Below, piece by piece: positions 19,402 through 36,365 of a stretch of DNA of 64,000 bases. The number at the start of each line of letters is the position of its first letter. Position 1 is the stretch's first letter. Under the pieces are notes generated by a model that saw only the letters and a list, made by a program, of their open reading frames with translations, ran no database searches and was not told the DNA's origin. The stretch lies in contig NZ_NKUB01000006.1 in the NCBI RefSeq assembly GCF_003207895.1, forward strand, positions 83,442 through 147,441. Direction: 5' to 3'. The position numbers and the translations under genes are program-made. The DNA is from Komagataeibacter swingsii. GTDB lineage: Bacteria; Pseudomonadota; Alphaproteobacteria; Acetobacterales; Acetobacteraceae.

Positions 19402-21525
19402 TCAGCCTTCGATCTGGCTGAAATCGGCGATCAGCACCGTCATGCGGCACAGTTCCGACAGCAGGCGCAGGCGGTTGGCGCGCACGGCGGGATCGGTGTC
19501 GTTCACCGTGACCTTGTCAAAGAACTGGTCAAGGGCCGGGCGCAGGGCGGCGACATCCCGCATCGCGTCCGCGTAGCGTTCCTGCGCGATGGCCTGTTCG
19601 ACCGCCGGGATGGTCTTCTGCAACTGTTCGGCCAGCGCCTTTTCCTCGGGCTGGGTGTACAGCGCCGGGTTGGGCGTGCCCTCATGCGGGCCGTCCTTGC
19701 GATCCTCGATGCGCAGGATATTGGCCGCGCGCTTGGTCGCCGCCAGCATGTTGCGCCCGTCCCCGGTCTCCAGCATGTCGGCAATGGCCTTCGCGCGCGC
19801 CAGCAGGCGCACGATGTCGGTATCCGTATTGCCAACCGATACGGCGGCCAGGATATCATGCCGCGCGCCTTCGCCACGCAACTGCACGCGCAGGCGGTCG
19901 GCCACGAATTCCGGCAGCACGTCAAGGTCGGGGGCAAGGCGCAGGGATTCGGGCAGGCCCTGTGCCGCTTTCCAGAACACCCTGGCCAGATCCAGCCGCA
20001 GCCCGTTTTCACGGATGATGCGGATGACCCCCAGTGCCGCGCGACGCAGGGCGTACGGATCGCCCGACCCGCCCGGCTTTTCACCCACGGCGAAGAAGGC
20101 GACCAGCATGTCGATCTTGTCCGCCAGCGCCACGGCAATGGATACCGGAGCGGTGGGCACCTCATCTTGCGGGCCACGCGGCATGTAATGCGCGCCAATG
20201 GCGTCCGCCACGGAGGCTGGCTCCCCATCATGACGGGCATAATAGGCGCCCATGACGCCCTGTAGTTCAGGGAACTCACCTACCATGCCGGTTGTCAGGT
20301 CAGCCTTACATAATAGGGCAGCCCGTTGTGCAAGTGCCTGAAAGTTCGCCACTGTTTCCGGTTGGAGATTGGCAATATCCTCTGGCGTTCTATCGAACCA
20401 TGTCATGCCCGCAGGCATGCCTGCCAGGATGCCTGCAAGTCGTACGATACGTTTGACCCGTTCTCCTTGGCTACCAAGGGCGGCGTGGAAAACGATCCGG
20501 TCAAGTTCCGGCACACGGCTTTCCAGCGTACGGGTGCGGTCAAGGTCCCAGAAATGGCGGGCATCGGCAAAGCGCGCGCGCAGCACGCGTTCATTGCCCG
20601 CAATCGTCAGCGCGCCGCCATCACGCGGCAGCAGGTTGGCGACGAAGGCAAAGCGGGGGGCGGCCGAGCCATCGGCGTTGCGCAGCGCGAAGTAGCGCTG
20701 GTTCACGCGCATGGATACCTGCATCACCTCGGGCGGCAGGGTCATGAATTCGTCGTCGATCTGGCCAAGGAAGGGCACCGGCCATTCGGTCAGGCCCGCG
20801 ACCTCGTCAATCAGGCCGGGATCGGCCACGACGCTCAGCCCTTCCTCGGCGGCAAGGCTGGCCACGCCTTCGGCAATGATGGTGCGCCGCGCGGCGGCAT
20901 CGGGTTCGACCTCGCGTGCGCGCAGGCCATCCAGCCAGTCCTTCGTGCCGCCGACCGCGAACGCGCCGGGGGCGGTGAAGCGGTGGCCTTCGGTCAGGTT
21001 GCCAGCCTTCAGGCCGTGGCCGTTATCCTCTCCTTCCGCCAGCGTGAAGTCCACGACCGCGCCATCAAGGATGCACACGATCCGGCGCAGCGGGCGCACC
21101 CACGTAAAGGCGCTGCCCACGCCCCAGCGCATGGATTTGGGCCATGGGAAGCGGCGCAGCAGGCCGGGCAGGACGCGGGCCACCTGCTGGCCGGCCGGGA
21201 TGGGCGCGATTTCGCGGTGCAGCACCCAGAAGCCGTTTTCCGCCACCAGCGCGTCCCGGTCCACCCCATGCTTGCGCATGAAGCCGGCCAGCGCCTTGTC
21301 CGGCGCGCTTTCACGCGGGCCGCGTTCGTTCACCGTGCCGCCGGGCACCGTTGCATCGACCGTCAGCGACAGCGCGATGCGGCGCGGCCCGGCAAACGCC
21401 GCGGCGTCGCGCGGGTTGAGGGGGCCGAGCGCCTCGCACACCAGGCGTTCGAGGTCGGCCGCCGCGCGCGCCTGCATGCGGGCGGGGATTTCCTCGGAAA
21501 AGAGTTCGATAAGGAGTTCGGGCAT
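19402..21525 (-). CDS. glyS: glycine--tRNA ligase beta subunit
   Basis: A 707-residue beta subunit of the alpha2beta2 bacterial glycyl-tRNA synthetase. It begins MPELLIELFSEEIPARMQ, the family signature, and carries the conserved ERGPRES and MTLPPEVMQVSMRVNQRYF blocks (about residues 95 and 260-285). The C-terminal part (about 575-690) is the anticodon-binding/DALR-like region. The subunit binds tRNA-Gly, while catalysis needs GlyQ. It lies 6 bp downstream of glyQ on the same strand, an operon. The 3' end faces the DUF3293-like gene with the hairpin repeat between. Confidence 0.97.
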   Translation of the reverse strand: MPELLIELFSEEIPARMQARAAADLERLVCEALGPLNPRDAAAFAGPRRIALSLTVDATVPGGTVNERGPRESAPDKALAGFMRKHGVDRDALVAENGFWVLHREIAPIPAGQQVARVLPGLLRRFPWPKSMRWGVGSAFTWVRPLRRIVCILDGAVVDFTLAEGEDNGHGLKAGNLTEGHRFTAPGAFAVGGTKDWLDGLRAREVEPDAAARRTIIAEGVASLAAEEGLSVVADPGLIDEVAGLTEWPVPFLGQIDDEFMTLPPEVMQVSMRVNQRYFALRNADGSAAPRFAFVANLLPRDGGALTIAGNERVLRARFADARHFWDLDRTRTLESRVPELDRIVFHAALGSQGERVKRIVRLAGILAGMPAGMTWFDRTPEDIANLQPETVANFQALAQRAALLCKADLTTGMVGEFPELQGVMGAYYARHDGEPASVADAIGAHYMPRGPQDEVPTAPVSIAVALADKIDMLVAFFAVGEKPGGSGDPYALRRAALGVIRIIRENGLRLDLARVFWKAAQGLPESLRLAPDLDVLPEFVADRLRVQLRGEGARHDILAAVSVGNTDTDIVRLLARAKAIADMLETGDGRNMLAATKRAANILRIEDRKDGPHEGTPNPALYTQPEEKALAEQLQKTIPAVEQAIAQERYADAMRDVAALRPALDQFFDKVTVNDTDPAVRANRLRLLSELCRMTVLIADFSQIEG

Positions 21526-21531
21526 GATCTC

Positions 21532-22422
21532 TTATTCCTCGCCCGCCAGCCACGTTTCGCAGCAACGTTTGGCCAGCGCGCGTACGCGGCCGATATAGGA
21601 TGCACGCTCGCTGACGCTGATCACGCCGCGTGCGTCGAGCAGGTTGAACAGGTGGCTGGCCTTCAGGCACTGGTCATAGGCGGGCTGGGCCAGCCCCGCT
21701 TCGGCAAGGGCGGTGGATTCGCGCTCGGCGTCGATGAAGTGGCGGTGCAGCATCTCCACATCCGCGACTTCAAAGTTGTGGCGGGAATAGTCCTGCTCCG
21801 CGCGCAGGAACACATCGCCGTATTTCAGGCCCTGCCCGTTGAAATCGAGGTCATAGACATTCTCGATTCCCTGCACGTACATCGCCAGCCGCTCCAGCCC
21901 GTAGGTCAGTTCGGTCGAGGGCATGACGGTGGGAATGCCGCCCACCTGCTGGAAATAGGTGAACTGCGTCACCTCCATCCCGTCGCACCAGACTTCCCAC
22001 CCCAGGCCCCAGGCACCGATGGTGGGGTTTTCCCAGTCATCTTCCACAAAGCGGATGTCGTGTTCCAGCGGGTCGATGCCGATGGCGCGGTAGCTGTCCA
22101 GCAGCAGTTTCTGGCTGTCTTCCGGCGTGGGCTTGAGCAGGACCTGATACTGGTAATAGTGCTGCAGCCGATTCGGGTTTTCGCCATAGCGGCCATCGGA
22201 CGGGCGGCGGCAGGGCTGGACATAGGCCGCCTTCCACGGTTTCGGGCCGAGTGCGCGCAGCGTGGTATGCGGCGACAGCGTGCCCGCGCCCACTTCGGTG
22301 TCGTAGGGCTGGAGGATGGCGCAGCCCTGATCGGACCAGAACTGGTGCAGTTTCAGGATCAGTCCCTGAAACGACAGCGGGCGCGGGGTGGTGGGTGATC
22401 GGGGCACGGGGGCCGGGTCCAT
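21532..22422 (-). CDS. glyQ: glycine--tRNA ligase alpha subunit
   Basis: A 296-residue catalytic subunit of the heterotetrameric glycyl-tRNA synthetase. It has [19 protein letters not shown], the signature [11 protein letters not shown], and [20 protein letters not shown] (motif 2-like), followed by the [14 protein letters not shown] block. The ATG at 22422 is preferred to an upstream TTG at 22428. Length is normal. It forms an operon with glyS and is transcribed divergently from the DUF2076 gene. Confidence 0.97.
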   Translation of the reverse strand: MDPAPVPRSPTTPRPLSFQGLILKLHQFWSDQGCAILQPYDTEVGAGTLSPHTTLRALGPKPWKAAYVQPCRRPSDGRYGENPNRLQHYYQYQVLLKPTPEDSQKLLLDSYRAIGIDPLEHDIRFVEDDWENPTIGAWGLGWEVWCDGMEVTQFTYFQQVGGIPTVMPSTELTYGLERLAMYVQGIENVYDLDFNGQGLKYGDVFLRAEQDYSRHNFEVADVEMLHRHFIDAERESTALAEAGLAQPAYDQCLKASHLFNLLDARGVISVSERASYIGRVRALAKRCCETWLAGEE

Positions 22423-22632
22423 GAACAAGATGCTCCGGTAAACGGGGAGAGGTCTGCACCATCTGGCGCAAAATCGCCGGGCAGCATACCGTTATGCGGC
22501 CCCGACCGGAAGATCGGGCGTGCCATACGCCCAAAGCGGCCCCTACATGGCGGGTTTGGGCCTTGTTTATTGCGCCCGCACGGCCCACATCGGCAGGGAT
22601 ACGGTATCCCAGCCCAAGGCAGGACAGACAGG

Positions 22633-23400
22633 ATGAATGACCAGGAACGCCAACTGATCACACAGTTTTTTGCCCGCGTCGGGGGCAGTGCCCCCGGCAG
22701 CGTGCCGCAGACGGCAAACGCCCTTCCGCCCATCGACCCGCAGGCTGACCAGTATATCGGGGAGATGTTCCAGAAATATCCTGAAGCCCGCTACCGCATC
22801 ACCCAGACCGCCGTGGTGCAGGAAGCCGCCCTGGCGGAGGCGCAGAACCAGATCCGCCAGCTCCAGTGGCAGTTGCAGCAGGCGCAGCAGCAGATCCAGC
22901 AGTTGCAGCAGCAGGCCCAGTCCCGGCCGGCATCGGGCGGCGGCGGGTTCCTCAGCGGCATGTTCGGTGGTGGGCAGCGCGCACAGCAGGCTGCCCCCCC
23001 GCCGGGCTGGGGTGGGGCCGCGCCGTCCGCCCCGCCGCCGCAGCCGGTCTATCCGCCGGGCATGCAGCCGGGCATGTTCCCCGCGCGTGGTTCGGGATTC
23101 CTTGGTTCGGCCCTGACCACGGCGGCAGGCGTTGCCGGCGGCATGATGGTGGGCAATGCGCTGACGGACCTGTTCAGCGGGCACCATGACGCGGGCGGAT
23201 TCGCCAGTGGCGTGCCGCAGCCGGGTGGCGAGACGATCATCAACAACAACTACGGTGACAGCACGGCCGGCACTGGCGGCGCCGATCCGTTCGCCGGCGG
23301 CGGCACCAGCGCCGATTCCGGATTTGACGCCGGTGGCGGCGATGGTGGCGGTGGATTCGACGGCGGCGGTTTCGACGCGGGCGACGATAACAGCTTCTGA
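22633..23400 (+). CDS. DUF2076 family protein with Gln coiled coil and Gly/Asp-rich C terminus
   Basis: A 255-residue protein matching the DUF2076 layout. The N-terminal block MNDQERQLITQFFARV is the family start. A Gln-rich coiled coil (about residues 75-105) precedes a Gly/Pro-rich linker, then a short hydrophobic Gly-Ala segment FLGSALTTAAGVAGGMMVGNAL (about 155-177) and a tail rich in Gly, Asp and Phe ending DDNSF. Relatives are called periplasmic sensor-like in databases, without experimental function. The start at 22633 follows an AGGA site; an in-frame ATG at 22570 lacks one. It probably stands as a single transcription unit. Confidence 0.82.
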   Translation: MNDQERQLITQFFARVGGSAPGSVPQTANALPPIDPQADQYIGEMFQKYPEARYRITQTAVVQEAALAEAQNQIRQLQWQLQQAQQQIQQLQQQAQSRPASGGGGFLSGMFGGGQRAQQAAPPPGWGGAAPSAPPPQPVYPPGMQPGMFPARGSGFLGSALTTAAGVAGGMMVGNALTDLFSGHHDAGGFASGVPQPGGETIINNNYGDSTAGTGGADPFAGGGTSADSGFDAGGGDGGGGFDGGGFDAGDDNSF

Positions 23401-23742
23401 GCTGCCATCTGGTGACGACAGGGAAAGGGCATCCGTTACGGGTGCCCTTTCTGGTTCAGGCAGTGCTGCGAGCCGTTGCGCGTCCCTCCCTGCCTTCAGG
23501 TCCGATCCGGCATGCCCGCGGGCATCGTATCCGGGCCTGCATCGGGCCGGGTGTGATGGCGTCAAGGCCGACGCGCCGGGCGACATGATCGTGATGCAGT
23601 CATGTGTGTGCCGTACGGGGGCATGGCCTGTATGCAGGAACGGCATACCGGAAGCGCGTCGTGCCGGGCAGGCGGATGGCCCGGGGGCATGAACGCATAT
23701 GGCCGACACGGCGCGGCCTGTAACAGCGGGGAGGATGATGTG
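23401..23742. other. Intergenic region between DUF2076 gene and alkB-like gene
   Basis: About 340 bp. It holds a terminator-like hairpin at 23424-23450 and a perfect 14-bp palindrome, ATGCCCGCGGGCAT, at 23512-23525. Nothing else convincing is seen. Confidence 0.5.
23424..23450 (+). terminator. Terminator-like hairpin after the DUF2076 gene
   Basis: AAAGGGCATCCG-TTA-CGGGTGCCCTTT: 12-bp stem with one T-G pair, ending in TTT. The U-tract is short. Confidence 0.65.
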
Positions 23743-24399
23743 ATGATGCAGCAGGAATTCTCCCTCGACCCGCCCGCGACGGCCACGCCCCGGCATGAAA
23801 GGCTGGGCGAGGGGGCATCCGTCCTGCGCGGTCATGCCGCAGGGCTGGCAGGTGACATGATTGCGCAGATAAGGCGGATTGCCGCCCTGTCCCCTTTTCG
23901 GCGCATGACGACAGCAGGCGGGGGCATGACGTCGGTTGCCATGACCTGCTGCGGGGCGGCCGGATGGTGCAGCGATGCCCGGGGTCACCGTTATGAACGC
24001 CGTGATCCCATGACAGGCCGGCCATGGCCCCCCTTGCCACCGGCATGGCGGGCATGGGCCATCGGGACCGCGCGGCTGGCGGGTTATGATGGTTTCGCGC
24101 CGGATACCTGCCTGATAAACGGCTATCGGCCCGGCACCCGCATGGGATTGCATCAGGATGGCGATGAACGGACGGATGCGCCGGTTGTATCCCTCTCCTT
24201 CGGGCTGCCCGCCCTGTTCCAGTGGGGCGGGTTGCGGCGGACCGACCCGGTCAGGCGCATTCCCCTGCTGCATGGCGACGTGGTGGTGTGGGGTGGCCCG
24301 TCACGGCTGGTGTTCCACGGTATCGCCGCGTTGCGCGCGGGCCAGCACCCGGTGACGGGGCCGTGCCGTTACAACCTGACCTTCCGGCAGGTGTGGTAG
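23743..24399 (+). CDS. alkB: AlkB-type 2-oxoglutarate/Fe(II) dioxygenase (DNA alkylation repair)
   Basis: A 218-residue dioxygenase that removes N1-methyladenine and N3-methylcytosine lesions by oxidative demethylation. The iron triad is visible: H-x-D in MGLHQDGDE (about residues 134-136) and the distal His in LVFHGIAAL (about 188). The 2-oxoglutarate and substrate motif RYNLTFRQVW (R...R, about 209-218) is at the C terminus, and INGYRPGTRMG matches the family. A WAIGTARLAGY block precedes the core. The frame stays open upstream, but GAGG at 23731 places the start near 23740-23746. It stands alone, without ada nearby. Confidence 0.9.
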   Translation: MMQQEFSLDPPATATPRHERLGEGASVLRGHAAGLAGDMIAQIRRIAALSPFRRMTTAGGGMTSVAMTCCGAAGWCSDARGHRYERRDPMTGRPWPPLPPAWRAWAIGTARLAGYDGFAPDTCLINGYRPGTRMGLHQDGDERTDAPVVSLSFGLPALFQWGGLRRTDPVRRIPLLHGDVVVWGGPSRLVFHGIAALRAGQHPVTGPCRYNLTFRQVW

Positions 24400-24417
24400 G
24401 GGACGGCCCCAGGCGTA

Positions 24418-25032
24418 TCAGACCTTGAGCGCCGCCGCCTGCTTCGCGCGTGCCGTAATGGCCGCGACATCGGGCGTGCCCGCGGGCACCAGCCACGACC
24501 CACCCACGCACAGGACGGAAGGCAGGCCCAGCCAGTCCGCTGCCGTATCGGCCTTGATGCCGCCGGTGGGGCAGAAACGCGCCTGGCCGAACGGCGCGGA
24601 CAGGGCCTTCAGCGCCGGGATGCCGCCTGCGGCGGTGGCGGGGAAGAACTTGAAATGCGTAAGCCCCAGGTCCAGCCCGCGCATGATGTCGCTGGCATTG
24701 GCCGTGCCGGGCAGCAGCGGGACGTCGCACGCATTCGCGGCATGGGCCACGTTGGCGGTCAGGCCGGGGCTGACGATGAAGCGCGCACCCGCGTCCACCG
24801 AACTTTTCAGGTCATCGCCATTCAGCACGGTGCCCGCGCCTACGACAGCGCCTTCCACCTTCGCCATTTCGGCAATGACCTCCAGCGCGCATTCGGTGCG
24901 CAGGGTGACTTCCAGCGCGCGCAGGCCACCGGCCACCAGGGCTTCGGCCACCGGGCGGGCATGGGCGGGATCGTGGATGACCAGTACCGGGATAACCGGG
25001 GCAAGGGTCATGATGTCTTCAATGCGGGCCAT
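24418..25032 (-). CDS. eda: KDPG/KHG aldolase (2-dehydro-3-deoxy-phosphogluconate aldolase)
   Basis: A 204-residue class I aldolase that splits 2-keto-3-deoxy-6-phosphogluconate to pyruvate and glyceraldehyde 3-phosphate in the Entner-Doudoroff pathway. The active-site features are LEVTLRT (Glu and Arg, about residues 40-46), GAGTVLN (about 67-73) and the Schiff-base lysine in GLTHFKFFPA (about 128). Length is typical. It lies about 60 bp downstream of edd on the same strand, so the two enzymes are likely one operon. Confidence 0.96.
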   Translation of the reverse strand: MARIEDIMTLAPVIPVLVIHDPAHARPVAEALVAGGLRALEVTLRTECALEVIAEMAKVEGAVVGAGTVLNGDDLKSSVDAGARFIVSPGLTANVAHAANACDVPLLPGTANASDIMRGLDLGLTHFKFFPATAAGGIPALKALSAPFGQARFCPTGGIKADTAADWLGLPSVLCVGGSWLVPAGTPDVAAITARAKQAAALKV

Positions 25033-25092
25033 GTCGGCTTCCCTTTTTTTACAACGGTTCGCGGCGCGTGCGCCGGGGTTCAGCGCCGGGGT

Positions 25093-26931
<1,839 letters not shown>

Positions 26932-27399
26932 GGGATCTCACAGACATTGATAGGCCTGCCCACAAGCGGGGCGGGCAGGTTCGCCATCCATTGCACCGGC
27001 AACGACAGCGGGTTTAAAAGCGGTCGGAATGTGCGAATATCCTGTGACCGCATGGCGAAAGGTCATTTATTTGAAAAAATATGGGAAGTTCAAGACATAA
27101 AATTATAAAAATAATCACAAATACATAACTTAATTATTAAATCGAACATCCATATGCCTGCGGGCGCGCAAAATCCCCCAGTGTCCCGCCTTTTATGGGC
27201 TGGATGCAGGCCATGGCCGTCCCCCGCGCCAAACGGGTGGATGGCACATAAAGTATTGTATTCCAGTAAATCGGGCCATGGGGCCATGGGTTCGCGTCAC
27301 GGCGCGCGAATGTATCCCGTAACAGGCCCGAACGCCCGGAAATGGCGTACGGCCCGAAGGGACAGGCAGCATGGCATGGAAAAAGGGGAAGGCAGGGAA
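26932..27399. other. Intergenic region upstream of edd with an AT-rich island
   Basis: About 470 bp. Positions about 27050-27150 are strikingly AT-rich (runs such as AAATTATAAAAATAATCAC), unlike anything else nearby, and may contain the edd-eda promoter on the minus strand. The rest shows no gene. Confidence 0.55.
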
Positions 27400-27475
27400 T
27401 GGTGAGCCGGGTGGGATTCGAACCCACGACCATTCGATTAAAAGTCGAATGCTCTACCGACTGAGCTACCGGCTC
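27400..27475 (-). tRNA. tRNA-Lys (anticodon UUU)
   Basis: The reverse strand folds as a complete cloverleaf: acceptor GAGCCGG/CCGGCTC, D-arm AGCTCAGTCGGTAGAGC, anticodon stem-loop ATTCGACTTTTAATCGAAT with anticodon TTT, T-arm GTGGGTTCGAATCCCAC, discriminator A and an encoded CCA. Confidence 0.98.
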
Positions 27476-27706
27476 ACATCACCTGTATGAAGGGGCTGCC
27501 CATGGTCAAAAACCGAGGCGTCACACCTTGGGCAGGTCTCTAAACATCCCCGGCGGGGGTGTCAACCTGTGCGTGGCCGCATAAGGCGGGCAAAAACAGG
27601 CTGTGGCGCCGGTGGCGCGCCATGGGCATCAGGCCACCGGCCATACGGGCTGCTGGCCGGGCGGCCGCGCCGCGTGGGCGGTGCCGCCCGGTCGTGTCCG
27701 GGTCAA

Positions 27707-28198
27707 TCAGGCTTCGGCGTCAGCCGGGCGCATCTTGATGATGCGGTCGGGGTCCTGGACCATGCCGCTCTGGCCCGCGCCACGCTTGACCTTGTCAATG
27801 TGGTCCATGCCTTCGATCACCTGACCCACGATGGTGTACTGGCCATCAAGGTGCGGGGAGGGTTCGAACATGATGAAGAACTGGCTGTTCGCGCTGTCGG
27901 GGTTCATGGTGCGGGCCATGCCGACCGTGCCGCGTTCGAACTTGGCCTTGTTGGTGAACTCGGCCTTCAGGTCCGGCAGCTTGCTGCCCGATGTGCCGGT
28001 GCCCGTCGGGTCGCCGCCCTGCGCCATGAAGCCGTGGATCACGCGGTGGAAGGGGGTGTTGTCATAAAACCCTTCCGCCGCCAGCGTGCGGATCCGTTCG
28101 GCGGCCAGCGGGGCCAAGTCGGGACGCAGGCGGATCACCACCCGTCCTGTCTTGAGATCCATGTTGATCAGGTCGGACTTGTTTTCTGTAGCAGACAT
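27707..28198 (-). CDS. cyclophilin-type peptidyl-prolyl cis-trans isomerase
   Basis: A 163-residue cytoplasmic cyclophilin with no signal peptide. The core reads FYDNTPFHRVIHGFMAQGGD (about residues 45-64, with catalytic Arg and the FMxQGGD motif), ELKAEF and NSQFFIM (about 104-110, Gln/Phe of the active site), ending IIKMRPADAEA. It speeds proline isomerisation in folding proteins. The ATG at 28198 (MSATENKSD) follows AAACGGATC; the open frame extends to 28258 without a better site. It is followed by no close gene; upstream on the same strand are coaD and gyrA. Confidence 0.94.
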   Translation of the reverse strand: MSATENKSDLINMDLKTGRVVIRLRPDLAPLAAERIRTLAAEGFYDNTPFHRVIHGFMAQGGDPTGTGTSGSKLPDLKAEFTNKAKFERGTVGMARTMNPDSANSQFFIMFEPSPHLDGQYTIVGQVIEGMDHIDKVKRGAGQSGMVQDPDRIIKMRPADAEA

Positions 28199-28257
28199 CG
28201 TGATCCGTTTCGTAAAATGAAGGGTGGGGGAGAGGGACCGCGCGCGGCCCCGCTCCA

Positions 28258-28762
28258 TCAGCCACGCAGGCGGCTGAGGATGTGCCTGCGGGTAAAGGGT
28301 GGGACAAAACCGGAAATGTCCCCATCCAGCCGGGCGATTTCCTTGACCAGCCGGGAGGAGATGTACTGGTGCCCCTCCCGCGCCATCAGGTACAGCGCGT
28401 CAATGTCCGGTGCCATGTGCTGGTTCATACCAAACATCTGGTTCTCATATTCGAAATCCGCAACCGCCCGCAGCCCGCGAATGATTGCATGCGCCCCATG
28501 CGTACGCGCCGCATGCACCACCAGCCCGGTAAACCCGACCACGGTGATGGGGATGGCGCGCCCGGCATTCAGCGGTTCGATATCGGTGCGCAGGCACAAA
28601 AGCCGTTCCTCCAGCGGGAGGAGGGGGTGCTTGTCCCGGTTTTCCGCAACCCCGATCACCAGCCGGTCCACCAGGGCCGCCGCACGTCCGATGATATCCA
28701 TGTGCCCGCTGGTCACGGGATCGAACGTGCCGGGGTAGAACCCGGTGCGGATGGTCGTGGCC

Positions 28763-28770
<8 letters not shown>
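28258..28770 (-). CDS. coaD: pantetheine-phosphate adenylyltransferase
   Basis: A 170-residue nucleotidyltransferase that transfers AMP to 4'-phosphopantetheine, the penultimate step of coenzyme A synthesis. [18 protein letters not shown] holds the T/HxGH motif (about residues 9-26). The substrate block [17 protein letters not shown] (about 88-104) and [17 protein letters not shown] (about 135-150) match the family. The start ATG at 28770 overlaps the 3' end of gyrA by 8 bp, so gyrA-coaD are co-transcribed. Confidence 0.97.
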
Positions 28771-31561
<2,791 letters not shown>

Positions 31562-31724
31562 GGCAGTTCCGTCATGTCAGGGTTATCCACCCCCGTGGCC
31601 GTGCGGGCGCGCGGGTGGAACGGAAGGCAGGGCCAGCGGCCGGGGCGCGGCCGTCATGTCCCTGCGTGTGTATAGCATGTCCTGTCCCCCGCCGCGAAGC
31701 GCCGCGCGGGGGATAAGTGCGGGC

Positions 31725-32258
31725 CTAGAACGGGATTTCGTCGTCCAGGTCGCTGCCGCCGGCGGGCGCGTCCCAGCCGCCACCGCCGCCCGTGGCGGGG
31801 CGTTCGTTACGCTGGGGCTGCTGGCGCGCGGGCGCGCTGTAGCCGCCACCACCGCCACCGCCATAGCCGCCGCCCATGTCATCGCCACCACCGGCGTCAC
31901 CGCCACGGTTGCTGTCCAGCAGCACAAGGTCGCCACGGAAGCGGTCCACCACCACCTCGGTGGTGTAGCGGTCCTGGCCGCTCTGGTCGGTCCATTTGCG
32001 GGTCTGGAGCGAGCCTTCCAGATACACCTTGCGGCCCTTGCGCAGGAAACGCTCGGCCACGTCGCCAATGCGTTCGTTGAAGATGACGACACGGTGCCAT
32101 TCCGTCCGTTCACGCCGCTCGCCCGATGCGCGGTCATTCCATGTGTCGCTTGTGGCCAATGTCAGCGAGACGATCTTCGCCCCGCTCTGGCTGTTGCGGA
32201 CTTCGGGGTCCTTGCCCAGGTTACCGACCAGAATGACCTTGTTGACGCTGCCCGCCAT
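31725..32258 (-). CDS. ssb: single-stranded DNA-binding protein
   Basis: A 177-residue SSB. The OB fold covers residues 1-110 ([20 protein letters not shown], then [10 protein letters not shown] and [15 protein letters not shown]). A flexible Gly-rich linker follows (about 122-168), and the acidic tip DLDDEIPF, which binds partner proteins, ends the protein. The ATG at 32258 matches the usual MAGSVNKV start although the frame is open to 32471. It is divergent from uvrA, a common alphaproteobacterial arrangement. Confidence 0.97.
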   Translation of the reverse strand: MAGSVNKVILVGNLGKDPEVRNSQSGAKIVSLTLATSDTWNDRASGERRERTEWHRVVIFNERIGDVAERFLRKGRKVYLEGSLQTRKWTDQSGQDRYTTEVVVDRFRGDLVLLDSNRGGDAGGGDDMGGGYGGGGGGGYSAPARQQPQRNERPATGGGGGWDAPAGGSDLDDEIPF

Positions 32259-32572
32259 ATGCTGTCCTGCTGCAGTTCGAGTATGGGACCGGCAGGGGAT
32301 GAACCGCTGCCGACGTGCCACCATGGGCCGCCAGATGGCGGGGGTGGCGAATGGATGCGGCGATCTTACTGTATCGTCCCATAAATTGCGAGTGTGAGGA
32401 CGCCGCCGCCGCCAATCCCGGAGCAGGCCGCCAGAAGGGGCGGATAAGCGGCATTGTTGCGGTCGGTGCATTGCCGCCCTTGTGGTAATGGACCGCCGGG
32501 ACCAGATATGGGATGGCCCGGAATGGCGGCCGGCATCCGCTTTCCCGCACGGGAACGGAACAGGGAGAGTTC
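32259..32572. other. Divergent ssb/uvrA promoter region
   Basis: About 315 bp. The alphaproteobacterial SOS box (GTTC-N7-GTTC) was looked for and not found. A less GC-rich stretch near 32365-32395 may hold promoter elements. No gene is seen. Confidence 0.5.
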
Positions 32573-35611
<3,039 letters not shown>

Positions 35612-35642
35612 ACGTCTGTTTTCGCAGGCGCTGCGGGGTGGG

Positions 35643-35771
35643 GTGAAAAAAACTTTGGCGGGGGTGCGAAAAACACTTGCGCCACAAGGCCCGCAGGCCC
35701 TATCAGCGCCTCTCTTGGCCCAAGGGGGCAATCTTGCCCAACAGGCTGTCTACTGGTTTGGGGGTACGTGA
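35643..35771 (+). CDS. Putative small upstream ORF overlapping the speD start (42 aa)
   Basis: A GTG-initiated frame that starts MKKTLAGVRKTLAPQG and ends AVYWFGGT. Its TGA (35769-35771) shares a base with the speD ATG at 35771 (TGATG). An alternative GTG start is at 35664. The overlap suggests translational coupling to speD. Codon usage is less GC-biased than in nearby genes and the ribosome site is weak (GGGGTGGG), so it may be a regulatory uORF or chance. No family is recognised. Confidence 0.35.
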   Translation: MKKTLAGVRKTLAPQGPQALSAPLLAQGGNLAQQAVYWFGGT

Positions 35772-36235
35772 TGAACGCACTTGCTCAACTGGGGATGGTC
35801 TCGGAACACCCGAGCGATAACCAGATCTCTTCAGCGCCGTTTTCGTCCGAGGACGACCGGAAGGATTATTTCGTCGAAAAAGACGGAATGAAGTTTGCGG
35901 GAACGCACCTTCTTGTCGATCTTTGGGATGCCCGGAATCTTGATGATCCCGAGCAGATCGACCGTACCCTGTGTGAAGCCGCCGTGACGGCCGGGGCTAC
36001 GATCCTGCACAGTCACTTCCACCACTTCACGCCCAATGGCGGCGTGTCGGGCGTGGTCGTGCTGGCGGAAAGCCATATCTCGATCCACACATGGCCCGAG
36101 CGGAATTTCGCCGCCGTGGATATCTTCATGTGTGGGGCATGCGATCCGCATCTTGCGATCCCGGTCATGCAGCGCCTGTTCCAGGCCGGCCGGATCGAGG
36201 TGGATGAGCAGCGCCGCGGGCGCGTGCAGCTTTAA
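35771..36235 (+). CDS. speD: S-adenosylmethionine decarboxylase proenzyme
   Basis: A 154-residue AdoMet decarboxylase precursor that makes the aminopropyl donor for spermidine. It self-cleaves at LAESHISIHTWPE, between Glu and Ser (Ser101), which becomes the pyruvoyl cofactor; other family residues are HSHFHHF (about 80-86) and MCGACDPHLA with the catalytic Cys (about 120-129). The N-terminal part of about 38 residues is longer than in the compact Bacillus-type enzyme. GTG at 35768 is an alternative start. Two tandem hairpins separate it from speE 130 bp downstream, its partner in spermidine synthesis. Confidence 0.95.
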   Translation: MNALAQLGMVSEHPSDNQISSAPFSSEDDRKDYFVEKDGMKFAGTHLLVDLWDARNLDDPEQIDRTLCEAAVTAGATILHSHFHHFTPNGGVSGVVVLAESHISIHTWPERNFAAVDIFMCGACDPHLAIPVMQRLFQAGRIEVDEQRRGRVQL

Positions 36236-36245
36236 CCGGCTGTGG

Positions 36246-36331
36246 CCGGGGCAGGCTCCGCCATGCCCCGGTGCGATTTTCACGAAAAAACGGAAATGCC
36301 GGGCCGGATTGATTTCCGGCCCGTGCTTTTT
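36246..36331 (+). terminator. Tandem hairpins after speD, second with T-tract
   Basis: The first stem is CCGGGGCA/TGCCCCGG (36246-36271). The second, GGGCCGGA-TTGATT-TCCGGCCC (36301-36322), is followed by GTGCTTTTT. Probably a terminator, or a partial one allowing some read-through into speE. Confidence 0.75.
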
Positions 36332-36365
36332 CATGTGCATCAATTAGGACGAAAGGGGGATCGCA

